Program-made: the position numbers and the translations under genes
Notes under the pieces: model-generated
The model's database searches: none
What the model saw: the letters and a program-made list of their open reading frames with translations, nothing else
Told to the model about the DNA's origin: nothing
NCBI GenBank assembly: GCA_029339505.1
Contig: JAQISU010000179.1
Location: forward strand, 12,886,001-12,950,000
Length of the DNA stretch: 64,000 nt
Direction: 5' to 3'
Source of the DNA: Unio delphinus
Lineage: Eukaryota; Mollusca; Bivalvia; Unionida; Unionidae
Shown: in pieces, positions 1-12,441 of the stretch
Numbering within the stretch: position 1 is the stretch's first letter
Layout of the letters: every line of letters starts with the position of its first letter

Positions 1-1098
1 ATACTTGGTATTAAATCCGGATCCGTGTTATAAAAAATGTTTGTTGTTATTGTAGTTTTTAACGCCATTTTCAGCACAAGAGAGGATATACATGGCGGCC
101 AGTATTAATGGTGGAGAAAGAACCCAGGAAAGCCCCAGAAAGAACCACCAACCCACTAGCAGCTACTGGCAATCTTTCTCACATACCCACTTTGGCCCAC
201 GCAGACAGAGGTGAGATGGCAGTGATCCGTAACGGTGAGCACATAAGACCCCTCGGGGCCCCAAAAATGTTTGTAAAGTAACTTGATAGCCATATGAAAA
301 TTCAGGGTCTAGTCTAGAACTAATTATTTAGGGACAAAAAGAGACATTTTAAAAATAGGAGAGATTTAATGAAGTAGGGTTTTGTGCCAATTTTCGAGTT
401 AATCCAGCAATAAGATGTTCTAGAAATAATTTTTAAAAATGCCAGGTATTTTCTATTCTCCTTATCCAATACAATGAAATGTTATCAAATGAATATTTAA
501 CCTGACATCAAATTACTGAATAAATTTATATCGTAGTTTATTTGTTGTTCTTTTTTATTTTTGTTGTTGTTGTTGTCAGCTAAAACTGAGGGTTGTTGTG
601 ATCCGTGAAGTATTCCAATTCATGAGATGCGTCAAAACTTGTATGTAAGGAACCTTCATTTTTATATCCGCTCCATATGTAATCTTCAATGCCAGGCCCA
701 CCTTTGTATCTTTTCATACTTTAATTTCTTTTACATGTATTCTTTCCAAGGGTTAATCGTATTTATTTGATAATGAATCACAAACTTTAAAAAGATTTAT
801 ACCTGAAATACATACATTTTAATATTAGCATGAAAAACGTCCTTCAACGGATGCGTTAATTTCATGTATAGGCCTGTATGGACTGTGTATTTGTTGTGTT
901 TCTGACCTAAAATTGATATGGTGGGGTGGGTTTTGGGTGGGATAATTTACATCTTTTCTCTGATGATATTTTATTTGTTTCAACTGATATAATGGCCACA
1001 ATCATTTTTCAGAAAGTCAATCGTGCCCTACAACTGCTCCCAAACACACGAACACCCACACAACCACCAACTAAGAGATTTAAATCATCGTTTCCTAA
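1..1098. other. Flanking DNA, no gene recognised
   Basis: AT-rich sequence with short open frames only. I see no protein family, RNA gene or long repeat here. It is the left flank of the mini-Polinton that begins at 1105. Confidence 0.6.
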
Positions 1099-1104
1099 CA
1101 TGCT
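1099..1104. repeat. Target-site duplication CATGCT, left copy
   Basis: CATGCT directly precedes the TIR end AGTAGTATAT and recurs directly after the other TIR at 6747-6752. A 6-bp duplication is the hallmark of Polinton integration. Confidence 0.92.
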
Positions 1105-1480
1105 AGTAGTATATGGGGGCACCGTAGTCTCAATGGAAAATCCAGTCAAAAACAGCTTGGGCTAATATAGCCTCAAGATTTATAGCCTCAAGGGAAAATC
1201 CAGTCAAAAACAGCTTGGGGCACTATAGCCTCAAAACAGCTTGGGGCACTATAGCCTCAAGGGAAATTGAACAGGGTGGGTCTATCTAGCCTCAAGGGAA
1301 ATTGAACATAATGGGTCTATCTAGCCTCAAGGGAAATTGAACATAGTGGGTCTATATAGCCTCAAGGGAAATATAACATGGGGAATATGATGGGTATAGG
1401 GGACTGTAGACAAGGGAAAAAAAGGGTGGCAATGAAAGCTACTATCTTTTCGAGACTTATGAGTGGCCCTGAAAAGGGCC
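1105..1480 (+). repeat. Terminal inverted repeat, left end of mini-Polinton
   Basis: Pairs with 6367-6746. It contains internal tandem subrepeats (a GGGAAATTGAACA-containing unit about 3 times, and a CAGTCAAAAACAGCTTGG unit). Its inner edge is a histone-type stem-loop. Confidence 0.9.
1465..1480 (-). terminator. Histone-type 3' stem-loop
   Basis: On the minus strand GGCCCTTTTCAGGGCC lies 27 nt after the stop of the gene at 1508-1741. It is followed by ACTCA and, starting 14 nt downstream of the stem, GAAAAGA. Six-bp stem and TTTC loop fit the metazoan histone mRNA consensus. Confidence 0.85.
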
Positions 1481-1507
1481 GTTATGTGTAATGTTAACGT
1501 TGTCTTG

Positions 1508-1741
1508 TTAACACAGAGGACATCTCACAGATCTTCTTCTCTTCCTTAAACTTCTCCTTACTGTGGGTCCATAGAAGAGAACTCTCTTCAAGCAACCTTG
1601 TCTTTCCACGTAGACCCTTCTCTTCCAAAAGGCTGTCTCCGTCATATGAATGACACTCCATGATGATCTGACATACATGGGTATGTCAGTCCTAAACAGC
1701 ATACTTGACACAAGGGTTGACGATTCAACGTTAGTCCACAT
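1508..1741 (-). CDS. Small basic Polinton terminal protein, 77 aa
   Basis: No known family recognised. The protein is arginine-rich at its C-terminus (RRSLRKRRRSVRCPLC), which suggests nucleic-acid binding or nuclear targeting. It is almost identical to the gene at 62564-62797 of the full Polinton, differing at a few residues; such conservation between two elements supports a real gene. It is transcribed outward toward the TIR, from a TATA box (TATAAATA, minus strand, 1785-1792) in a divergent promoter shared with the gene at 1960. Its 3' end carries a histone-type stem-loop at 1465-1480 rather than an obvious poly(A) signal. Confidence 0.7.
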   Translation of the reverse strand: MWTNVESSTLVSSMLFRTDIPMYVRSSWSVIHMTETAFWKRRVYVERQGCLKRVLFYGPTVRRSLRKRRRSVRCPLC

Positions 1742-1959
1742 CTTGTGATGAGAACAGGTGAAGTGAATACCGTGTACTGCGGTTATTTATAGGGGAAGAG
1801 CGGATCGAAACGGATTGAGTGTATCGACCAATCCAAACGTGCGTTACAAAAGTCAGTCACAACCATCCAATCGGAAGAGAGCAGTCTGTGACGTAACCTT
1901 TTCTATATAGAGACACTAACGCCTGTGCGCAGTCAATTGATTCGAGAGAGTTGTCAATC
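1742..1959. promoter_or_regulatory. Divergent promoter between two terminal genes
   Basis: TATAAATA for the leftward gene lies at 1785-1792 and TATATAG for the rightward gene at 1903-1910. A CRE-like TGACGTAA is at 1889-1896 and ATTGG (inverted CCAAT) boxes lie between. The same arrangement is at 62346-62563. Confidence 0.65.
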
Positions 1960-2415
1960 ATGGCGGACAGTAAGAAGACAATGAATTGGAGTGAGCCAGG
2001 AGTGGAGACAGCAAGTCTTGGGACAGCAATGACTACTAAAGTCATGACAAATCTACATCCAGAAGAAGTGGATTTTAACTGGGATATTGTGGATTTTTTA
2101 ACATCGCAAGAATTTATTCCGGAACCTTCGTTGCCTTCTGCATCTTCTTATGGACCCGTCGATGATTTTAAACAAAGACAAAAAGAAGAATTGGAGCGAT
2201 TTTTACAACAACAGAAAGTAGAAGAACAAGCTTTTCTTATTCAACAGCATGAAGAAGAAGCAAGAAGAAAACACCAGGAAGAAACAGTAGCAGCAGCAGC
2301 AACGGAGAAGAAAGAAGACCAAGGACAGAAAGAAAATAGTGAAAATCAAACGGTCACGACGGTACTTTTAGATATTTTAGCTGAGTTAAGGAGTCTGAAA
2401 CAAATGTATCATTGA
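1960..2415 (+). CDS. Polinton terminal-gene protein, C-terminally truncated, 151 aa
   Basis: Starts MADSKKTMNW and matches the N-terminal about 150 residues of the 216-aa protein at 61695-62345. It holds a glutamine/glutamate-rich helical segment (residues about 75-110) and an LLDILAELRSLKQMY helix. Homology stops at the last codons before 2415, which is the deletion breakpoint of the mini-element, so the basic C-terminal tail and the histone-type 3' end are lost. ATG 1960 is chosen because TATATAG lies about 50 nt upstream and the full-length copy starts at the same residue. Function unknown; possibly no longer functional. Confidence 0.65.
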   Translation: MADSKKTMNWSEPGVETASLGTAMTTKVMTNLHPEEVDFNWDIVDFLTSQEFIPEPSLPSASSYGPVDDFKQRQKEELERFLQQQKVEEQAFLIQQHEEEARRKHQEETVAAAATEKKEDQGQKENSENQTVTTVLLDILAELRSLKQMYH

Positions 2416-2500
2416 TTGAAATACAGCTGTCTACGGAAAAGTCGTCACCATCGGATTACTCGGATAAAGCAGTACAACGAAAAGATATATGCCATTTATC

Positions 2501-3294
2501 TTTTCATTCGCCTGAATAATAGGGGACTCATTTGGTTACGAGTACCCCTTTTTGAACAACTTTCCGTGGCCCTTAAAAGCTAATTTGACCTTATTGGTAT
2601 TGCCTCCAGCAAATTTAAGACCAAAAATACCTAACATTGACTACACTATTATATGTCGCTTAGACATTTTAATTTTCTAAATTTGTTAGGGACTTATTAT
2701 ATGTACGCTTATGTACTAGTTTTATTCGAATGATAGGACTGTAAATAATAATTCTTCAACTTAAATATTTGAATAATTGCACAGGTGGCTAACACATTAT
2801 TGGAAGTTATTTGTCCATTAGTATAACTGGACTGAATTTGACCTTTAGTATGACCTTGTTGTTTCAGGTGTGGGCTGCGTCCTTTGCTGTGCTGTCTGGC
2901 TGTCTGCGTGCTCTGGTGTGTGCTGCTGTGTCAACGCCCACCTGGACCTGGGCCCTTTCCACCTTTGCTGCTGCCGCTCACCAAATTACTAGCGAAATGA
3001 GGAAACATTTCCCCTCGCTACCTTACTGCTTGATTGGATGATAGGGGTGGGTGTGTGTGGGTACCATTCCTACCCACCCCCAATATAGGCTTTCATTTCC
3101 CCTGATAGTTACTTTTTAGTAATTCAAGGGAACGCCTTAATCTATAGTGCATTTAAGCACTTTAAGGGAGGGATTAACAACCCCTCCCACCTAAATGGGT
3201 GCCGACATGGCACCTATAAAAGATATACAAATGCCCCTAGTGGGCGGCTATATCTATAAAAAAACTCATTAAGCAAGCAAGCAGTCTGGCTACA
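2501..3294 (+). repeat. Direct repeat, copy 1 (about 790 bp)
   Basis: Matches 3766-4562 along its whole length with scattered differences. Both copies start near TTTTCATT-GCCTGAA-ATAGGGGACTC and end in TATA-like sequence (CTATAAAAAA, CTCATTAAG) followed by GTCTGGCTAC. The end resembles the TATA plus start-site region of the Polinton terminal genes. No coding potential is seen. It could be an LTR pair of a tiny non-autonomous retroelement or a tandem duplication; I find no clear primer-binding site or polypurine tract. Confidence 0.75.
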
Positions 3295-3765
3295 TTCAGG
3301 CGGTGAACACGGAGCAGGCAGGACCGGGACGGCGAGCTGTCCAGTGAGTGTGGAAATAAGCTACCATTTAGGAGTGCTAAAGAAATAAGAAAAACGCACC
3401 CATAGGAGTAGATGTAATGAAGCAGTAGTGTTGAGTAAACTCCACTACAAATAAGTCTTCAAAATTTTCCAGCCACAAGAAGATAGACGACCGTAAAATC
3501 TATACCAAGCTGAACAAGAAATGGTGCCACGTGGGGAAACAAGATGGCCGCCGGATTACAAGGCTATCATAGAGCCATCAACATTGGAGGGACCCGATAC
3601 CACCACTGAAGAGTACTCACGGGGACTACATTTCGACAACCAAGTGTTCAGCGAAGTAGAAGATAGAAGTTAACCAGCCAGCAGGGATACAGGAGGCCAC
3701 ATGAGACAATTCTGTGGCTTTCACCTACTGCACCCCGACGACGAAGCCTGCGTTTACAATGGTGT
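3295..3765. other. Unique spacer between direct repeats
   Basis: About 470 bp with no long reading frame or recognised family. It lies between the two 790-bp repeats and may be a leader or internal region of a non-autonomous element. Confidence 0.5.
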
Positions 3766-4562
3766 TTTCATTTGCCTGAAAATAGGGGACTCATTTGGTT
3801 ACGAGTACCCCTCTTTGAATAACTATTCCGTGGCCCTAAAAAGCTGATATGACTTATTTTTGGTACCTCCGGCAAAATTTATAACTAAAAACAAACTACC
3901 ATTGACTACACTACTATATGTCGTTTAGACATTTTAATTTTCTAAATTGTTAGGGACTTAATTTATGTACACTCATGTACTAGATTTTTAGAACAATAGG
4001 ATGTTAAATAACAATTCTTCAACTTTTATATTTGAGTAATTGCACAGGTGGCTAACACATTATTGGAAGTTAGGTCTGTCCATTAGTAAAACTGGACTAA
4101 ATTTGAAATAAGTAGGGCTCTTTCGTTTCAGGTGTATGCTGCGTTCGTCGCCTTGCTGTCTGTCTCTTTGCGTGGCCTGTGTGTGCTGCTGTGTCGCTCG
4201 CGCCTCCTGGACCTGGACCCTTTCCACCTTTGCCGATTCCGCTCACCAAAATTACTAGCGAAATGAGGAAACATTTCCCCTCGCTACCTTATTTACAACT
4301 CGATTGGATGCTAGGGGTGGGTGTGTGTGGGTACCATTCCTACCCACCCCCAATATAGGCTTTCATTTCCCCTGATAGTTACTTTTTAGTAATTCAGGGG
4401 AACGCCTTAATTATAGTGCATTTAAGCACTTTAAGGGAGGGATTAACAACCCCTCCCACCTAAATGGGTGCCGACATGGCACCTATAAAAGATATACAAA
4501 TGCCCCTAGTGGGCGGCTATATCTATAAAAAACTCATTAAGTAAGTAAGTAAGTCTGGCTAC
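3766..4562 (+). repeat. Direct repeat, copy 2 (about 790 bp)
   Basis: Second copy of 2501-3294. Its end (TATA-like element, then GTCTGGCTACCC) runs straight into the leader of the gene at 4586. It therefore replaces the native promoter seen for the homologous gene at 44512 and may drive 4586. Confidence 0.75.
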
Positions 4563-4585
4563 CCATCGTTGGTGAATCAAAGAAG

Positions 4586-5062
4586 ATGAGCAGAGTTCAA
4601 AAGTTAAGAGAGCTTCAAATGCATCTGGAGAATGCTAGACGTCTCCTGGACGAGCTTGCAATGGAGGCCGAAGAAGAAGAGACCAGAATTAAAGAAGAGG
4701 AGAAGAGTAAAAAGAAAGAAGAGGAGAAGGAAATGAAAATGTCAATTTTGCCTCACCGCATGATGAGGCAAACTAGTGAAGTGAAGCCCATGGTGAGGAC
4801 ACCTTCACCAGAACCAGTTCGTCCACTACAGGCACAGCCCCCACCGCAACAACCACAGCCTCGGCCGCAACAACTTCAGCCGCATCCATGGTTGCGGAAT
4901 AGAGGAAGAAATGAAGAGACTTTCACTATCCCTCAAACAGAAGATTGGGATAGTGAAGCCACTTATTCTCCCTCTGCGCTCCCAATCACAAGAGTGAATT
5001 GGGAGAATGATTGGAGTAGGAGATGTGTGTGTGGGGCTAGACCTGGGAGATGCCAGCATTAA
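4586..5062 (+). CDS. Polinton terminal protein, charged helix plus Pro/Gln region, 158 aa
   Basis: No family recognised. Residues about 1-55 (from MSRVQKLREL) form a highly charged coiled-coil-like helix rich in E and K. A proline/glutamine-rich stretch follows (about 75-110), then a C-terminal region containing VNWENDWSRRCVCG. It is nearly identical to the 158-aa protein at 44036-44512 of the full Polinton. The start is set by that homology. A histone-type stem-loop lies 28 nt after the stop. Confidence 0.7.
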   Translation: MSRVQKLRELQMHLENARRLLDELAMEAEEEETRIKEEEKSKKKEEEKEMKMSILPHRMMRQTSEVKPMVRTPSPEPVRPLQAQPPPQQPQPRPQQLQPHPWLRNRGRNEETFTIPQTEDWDSEATYSPSALPITRVNWENDWSRRCVCGARPGRCQH

Positions 5063-5090
5063 CCAGGTGCATTTTGAAGTTTAAAAAAAC

Positions 5091-5106
5091 AGTCCTTCTC
5101 AGGGCT
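5091..5106 (+). terminator. Histone-type 3' stem-loop
   Basis: AGTCCTTCTCAGGGCT (one G-U pair) lies 28 nt after the 5062 stop. It is followed by ACCCA, the exact histone flank, and ACAAGAAAAGA whose GAAAAGA begins 14 nt downstream of the stem. Confidence 0.85.
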
Positions 5107-5189
5107 ACCCAAATAACAAGAAAAGAATTACTATGTCAATTGCCAATGGGTGTGAGAGAGGAGTAGTGTGATTATAAACACTGACTCTA

Positions 5190-5650
5190 TTTAGATGGTA
5201 TATGGTGTGATTTTGGATAGTATATAATAGGGTTTGTTTTGGCTGCTTCCCCGTGTGTGTGGTTAGTATAGGGTGTGAATTTGGATAGTATATAGTATGG
5301 TTTGTTTTGGCTGCTTCCCCGTGTGTGTGGTTAGTATAGGGTGTGATTTTGGATAGTATATAGTATGGTTTGTTTTGGCTGCTTCCCCGTGTGTGTGGTT
5401 AGTATAGGGTGTGATTTTGGATAGTATATAGTATGGTTTGTTTTGGCTGCTTCCCCGTGTGTGTGTGGCTAGTATAGGGTGTGATTTTGGATAGTATATA
5501 GTATGGTTTGTTTTGGCTGTTTCCCCGTGTGTGTGGTTAGTATAGGGTGTGATTTTGGATAGTATATAGTATGGTTTGTTTTGGCTGCTTCCCCGTGTGT
5601 GTGGTTAGTATAGGGTGTAATTTTGGATAGTATATAATAGGATTTGTGAA
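5190..5650 (+). repeat. Minisatellite, 68-bp unit, about 6 copies
   Basis: Unit contains TTTTGGATAGTATATAGTATGG, then TGGCTGCTTCCCCGTGTG; the period is 68 bp. The same minisatellite sits at the equivalent place in the full Polinton (about 43600-43905), so it belongs to the element family and is not random. Confidence 0.9.
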
Positions 5651-5677
5651 TAGTATCTAATATGACAAGTGAATGTA

Positions 5678-5717
5678 GGGGGTGTTTACTTTCACGTCCG
5701 TGCTTAAGATATATATA
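5678..5717 (+). promoter_or_regulatory. Shared terminal-gene promoter element plus TATA box
   Basis: GGGGGTGTTTACTTTCACGT then CCGTGCTTAAG and ATATATATAC. It lies about 50 bp upstream of ATG 5765 and is one of five related copies in the two elements (43510, 44559, 44644, 45331 on the minus strand). Confidence 0.75.
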
Positions 5718-5764
5718 CTCAAAGTGACTGACATTAGAACCATTCCACGGAATAACCATAGAAG

Positions 5765-6349
5765 ATGGCAAAAGCATCAAGTTTATTCAACAATTTAAGA
5801 CACAGCTATTTCTGGATATTAGACAGGGAATATGAAGTGGAAAAACTACATCATAAATGGAAGATTGCGAAGAGTTTGGACTTTGCAAAAAGACTGAAAA
5901 TAGCCAGGGAGCTCTTAGGAGGAATGCTAGAAGAAGAAGCCAAAAAGTTACGAGGCTGCATTAATCCACCCTATGTTAGAGTGGGGACATTGAAGCAAGT
6001 AATAGATATTGTCGAAAACGTCAAGTGTTTTTTGGATAATATCTTGACAGAGTACCCCCATGTCCAAAATGGTTTGGACCCGCTCAAGAAAGCTGAAGAA
6101 CTGATGAGAAAGGAACTATTAGAAGAAGTGAAGAAGATAAAAGATAACTGGAGTAAGGAGAGAAAGGAAAGAAAGGACAATGAAAACCCAAAAAAGAAAG
6201 AGGACTTTGAAAGATTAAATAACAATTGGATCAAGATACAAGAGAAGTTTAGAGCTATGGGACATCTTGACTGGATTCCCGAGGAAGAAAAGAAGAAGAA
6301 GGGAATTATTGGTAAAATCAAAAGGTGGTGGAACAAAGGCAGAAAATAA
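5765..6349 (+). CDS. Outermost Polinton terminal protein, charged helical, 194 aa
   Basis: Family not recognised. The protein is almost entirely helical and charged, with a lysine-rich segment (about 130-150) and a basic C-terminus (GIIGKIKRWWNKGRK). It is a diverged homologue of the 190-aa protein at 42894-43466, sharing the WILDREYEVE-type N-terminal motif and the MGHLDWIPEEEKKKKGIIGK-type end. The gene faces outward. It has the shared promoter element just upstream and a histone-type stem-loop 17 nt after the stop, whose 5' flank CCAAA also fits the histone consensus. Confidence 0.72.
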   Translation: MAKASSLFNNLRHSYFWILDREYEVEKLHHKWKIAKSLDFAKRLKIARELLGGMLEEEAKKLRGCINPPYVRVGTLKQVIDIVENVKCFLDNILTEYPHVQNGLDPLKKAEELMRKELLEEVKKIKDNWSKERKERKDNENPKKKEDFERLNNNWIKIQEKFRAMGHLDWIPEEEKKKKGIIGKIKRWWNKGRK

Positions 6350-6366
6350 AAGAAGAAGTATCCAAA

Positions 6367-6382
6367 GGCCCTTTTCAGGGCC
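6367..6382 (+). terminator. Histone-type 3' stem-loop (best consensus match)
   Basis: CCAAA-GGCCCTTTTCAGGGCC-ACTCA is followed by GAAAAGA starting 14 nt after the stem. It lies 17 nt after the 6349 stop. This is essentially the metazoan histone consensus. Confidence 0.88.
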
Positions 6383-6746
6383 ACTCATAAGTCTCGAAAA
6401 GATAATAGCTTTCATTGCCACCCTTTTTTTCCCTTGTCCCTCTACAGTCCCCTATACCCATCATATTCCCCATGTTATATTTCCCTTGAGGCTATATAGA
6501 CCCACTATGTTCAATTTCCCTTGAGGCTAGATAGACCCACTATGTTCAATTTCCCTTGAGGCTAGATAGACCCACCCTGTTCAATTTCCTTTGAGGCTAT
6601 AGTGCCCCAAGCTGTTTTGAGGCTATAGTGCCCCAAGCTGTTTTTGACTGGATTTTCCCTTGAGGCTATAAATCTTGAGGCTATATTAGCCCAAGCTGTT
6701 TTCGACTGGATTTTCCATTGAGGCTGCGGTGCCCCCATATACTACT
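6367..6746 (-). repeat. Terminal inverted repeat, right end of mini-Polinton
   Basis: Inverted copy of 1105-1480, ending CATATACTACT at 6746. It begins with the histone-type stem-loop. Confidence 0.9.
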
Positions 6747-6752
6747 CATGCT
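6747..6752. repeat. Target-site duplication CATGCT, right copy
   Basis: Matches 1099-1104 exactly. Confidence 0.92.
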
Positions 6753-7986
6753 GTAGCATTATCGCCGCACTATCTGGCAAAGATAAACTGGTGTAAGTTA
6801 CTTCCTGACAGCCGACATCAAAGACCAATATGGCCCGTTTCCTTCGCCTTGGGAAGAAAGGTTCTAGCGATGATAGGTAGGTATATTGCAAACTGACTTT
6901 ATACATTTATATATTAACTTTGTAACTGACCAGGAGCACCACAAATACATGTATAAATGCAGCTCCACCCAACTACTTTCGTTTTGAAACGTATTTATAA
7001 ATAACTAAAGAATTAATTCGAGTGGTGTAGCCATGACATTTCATAATGCATGTACATTTGACAAACTGTATACTATATAATGGCAATATATAACAGTGGC
7101 TCATGGTTTCTTTATTTTCATATTGACTGCAAAAGAGAAACAAACTGCAGATTCATGATAAATCCTATGGACTAGACGCCCTCACGCCCCTCTCCCTTTC
7201 CATCTCCCTCTATTAGACACATAGAGGAAAATATAGTTTTTATTACACTTTCATCTTAATTGTTTTCGGTACCTTTTTGTCTGTGCAGATTTATAATCGG
7301 CAACCTACACAGACAACAGCCTATTTGACAAAAACGAAATTGTGTACGTCTGAATATTATTGGTGGGAAGAAAGAAAAAGATTAGAATTTTAGCAGTAAT
7401 GAAGATGGCCGTCCTTAAAAATCCTCTTATTCTTTTACATCCCTATAACTCTAGTGCATTTCCTATTACATCAAGCACACTTCAGTTCCAATAACAGATT
7501 CTAATATCTTAAACTTGTATGTTAATTGGAGTGGGAAAAAAATAAACGGTAGTACATAAAGAATGACAAGGGGAAATAAAATCTACCAACCTTGTTGCAA
7601 AGGGAAATAAATACTACCGACCTTGTTATGGTGTTCCCTGCTACATTCATTGTCAACAGTAGTATGCATACTACATATCTACTGCAACTGACCCAGCGTA
7701 TATCACTTTCTAGATTTATGAATAATTTAAAAATTGAATAGGAACATTGCAAAAGTAATATGAACTAAATAAAAGTACTTAAATGCATGTCCTATGTTTA
7801 AAAGCATTTTTAAATATATCTTACTTCCTTTAAAGATATTAGACAACATAAATCTGTGTTAAAATATCCACATGGTTACATTTATCTATTTCCTTCAATA
7901 TTAGTATGAAGCAAGAGATAACAGAACTATCTTTGTACATAATATATACAGATACATGTATTTATCAATTAGTGACAGCACTTTAA
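6753..7986. other. Non-coding flank, nothing recognised
   Basis: AT-rich DNA. The short open frames have no family resemblance. Confidence 0.6.
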
Positions 7987-8168
7987 CACATACATACATA
8001 CATACATACATACATACATACATACATACATACATACATACATACATACATACATACATACATGCATGCATGCATGCATGCATACATACATACACGTCAT
8101 ACATACATACATACATACATACATACATACATACATACATACATACATACATACATACATACATACAT
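7987..8168 (+). repeat. (CATA)n microsatellite with a CATG core
   Basis: Nearly uninterrupted ACAT tetranucleotide repeats; several open frames across it are artefacts. Confidence 0.95.
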
Positions 8169-10219
<2,051 letters not shown>

Positions 10220-10824
10220 GCGGATTGCTATACTTGTGAACCATCCGACTAGGGACCGGGTTCTGGATACATCCTTAAATAATCATTTAAACAAGACATA
10301 CAAGCTAAATAAGGTGAAAATATTCTCTATTGGGGATGTTTTTACCAACATATGTTTTATACACAGTACACTAAATGCATTATTGATTGTCATCGTCGCG
10401 ACATTGTGGACACGATATTGTAGTTATGGACACGGTGTTCATAATGCTGTGTGTGTGTTTCTTATTAATGTGGAACCAATTGTGAACCATGTGTCAACAA
10501 GTCGGATGAAAATAGGTCTATTATAATATTATTTTAAAATATAATCATTCATGTCACTGACTTATCGCTATCTTTCGAGAAGAAAAAATCTTTAGGAAAA
10601 AGTTAGCTTTGCGACGAAGCTATACATCTGTTATGAACCGATTACTTTTATCACAATTACAGGTAGTGTTTTTACGAAGAATAGCACACAATTTGACATG
10701 AATGGTAAAGGTCGGGATAGAGGGAGCAAGCGAATGGCAAAGAAGAAAAAAAATCAGTTTTGTATGTGATGAAATTAAGCGTTATTCGTGTTGAAATAAA
10801 TAATTTCGTAGTGCTTTATGAACG

Positions 10825-11562
10825 TATTGTTACACGTACAGGGGTCTCATTTGACCGAGCGGTTTCAATCCCTAGTGCGAATCCCGCTGGAAGTCATATG
10901 TTTTCCCCAATCTTCCAAAGACTTCCGTACAATTTAAGTTGCAAATTGGAAAGCCAGACATGTCTGCTTTTTATGCTAAATTTTACTCTAATCAAGTCAA
11001 GAACACAGATAAAACAACTTGCCATAAGTCCATCAACCGTACATTTGCCGGGTTTTTCTTCATAATCATCAGATTTCCGTACCGCTACCCGGTTATGCCA
11101 TATACCCCTTTTTCATTGGGAACTATTTCACTACACCACCTTAGGCCAGTCAATACACGATTTTACCGGCGCATTACACCAATATAAATGCATATATTTT
11201 CCACTATGGACACATAAACGGTATCTACCAAGTCCCTACTTATTGATTCCATTGAGTAATTTACAGGTTTCCTACCGTAAATACTGCCACCTCAACCACA
11301 ACACTATTATACGCCACTAGATTTTTAATATAGACTATGTTACTAAAGGGACAGTCATTCGGATTGGATCTAAATTCACAACTAGCGAACCATGGCATCG
11401 TTCAAACTCACTAACACTCGATTCCATGACGTTTGTTCCTAGTAATTGGCTAATTATTTCGGGCTAGGAATTTTTTCATGGCGCCAAATCGTAATAATCA
11501 CACACATCCAAGATTCGCTTAGAACGGGGTGCTATCAAATGCGTATACTCCATATTTATTAC

Positions 11563-11636
<74 letters not shown>

Positions 11637-12265
11637 CATAAATTTGGAGTAAGTGTTAGTGAATTTGAACCATGCTTGGGTCGTTAGTAGTGATTTTGGG
11701 TACAAGCCGAATGGCTGTCCCTGTTGTAACATAGTCCATATTAAAATTCAGTGGTGTATACAAGTAGTGTGATTGGAAAGGCAGCATTTATGGTTGGAAA
11801 TCAGTAAATTATAGAATGGAATCAATAAGTTGGAACTTGGTAGGTACCGTTTATGTGGCCATAGTGGAAAATTGGCGTATGTATATGAGTGTGATACGCC
11901 GGAAATTCTGTGGATGGACTGGCCTAGGGTCGCGCAGTTAAATATTTCCCAGTTAGTAAGGGAATACTGGTGTAATTTCTATGGCATGACAAGCTATCGG
12001 TACGGAAAACGGATGATAATGAAGAAAAACCATGTAAAGGTGCAGTTAATGGACGTTTGGGCAAGTTGTCTCCTCTGGGTCGCCCATTGATTACAGCAAA
12101 GATTAATAATTATAGCAGACACGTCTTTCTTTCCATTTTACAACTCAAGTTGTATGGAAGTCTTTGGAAATTTGGGGAAAACATATGACTTCCAGCGTGA
12201 CTCGCGCCAGGGTTTTGACACCGCTCGGTCAAGTGAATACCCCTGTGCTTGTAACAATATATATA
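10825..12265. repeat. Long diverged inverted repeat (palindrome)
   Basis: The left arm (about 10825-11430) matches the reverse complement of the right arm (about 11652-12265) throughout. Examples are CCACTATGGACACATAAACG against CCACTATGGCCACATAAACG, and GACCGAGCGG with GCTGGAAGTCATATG in both arms. The spacer holds a (TA)n run at about 11564-11633. It could be a fold-back element or an inverted duplication. The outer ends carry a tRNA-like box A/box B pair, so SINE ancestry is possible. Confidence 0.8.
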
Positions 12266-12349
12266 TATATATATATATATGCAGTAAGTACAAAAATATT
12301 GTCTAGTGGTTAATTTACAAGTATAGAGATTGTTGCAATTTGTATAGTC

Positions 12350-12441
<92 letters not shown>

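Larger units (their letters stand above)
1105..6746. mobile_element. Mini-Polinton (internally deleted, non-autonomous)
   Basis: A 5642-bp element starts AGTAGTATATGGGGGC and ends in the inverted form of the same sequence, flanked by CATGCT duplications. From 1105 to about 2411 it matches the right end of the full Polinton at 42553-63151 (inverted), and from about 4545 to 6746 it matches that element's left end. The whole replication, integration and capsid core is missing. The space holds two direct repeats of about 790 bp instead. Its outermost small genes and their 3' signals are kept. It presumably needed proteins from a full-length element to move. Confidence 0.9.

Noticed and set aside
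926..1165. 79-aa frame at the left flank
   Set aside because: Crosses the element boundary and has no homology or codon support.
2501..4562. A complete LTR retrotransposon
   Set aside because: No primer-binding site, polypurine tract, target duplication or coding sequence could be confirmed, so only called direct repeats.
5469..5780. 103-aa minus-strand frame with THTGEAAKTNHT repeats (and its mirror at 43350-43982)
   Set aside because: Antisense reading of the 68-bp minisatellite and promoter.
10838..10900. tRNA-like box A/box B (GACCGAGCGG ... GCGAATCCCGC)
   Set aside because: No full cloverleaf, and the sequence is part of both arms of the long palindrome; at most SINE-derived.
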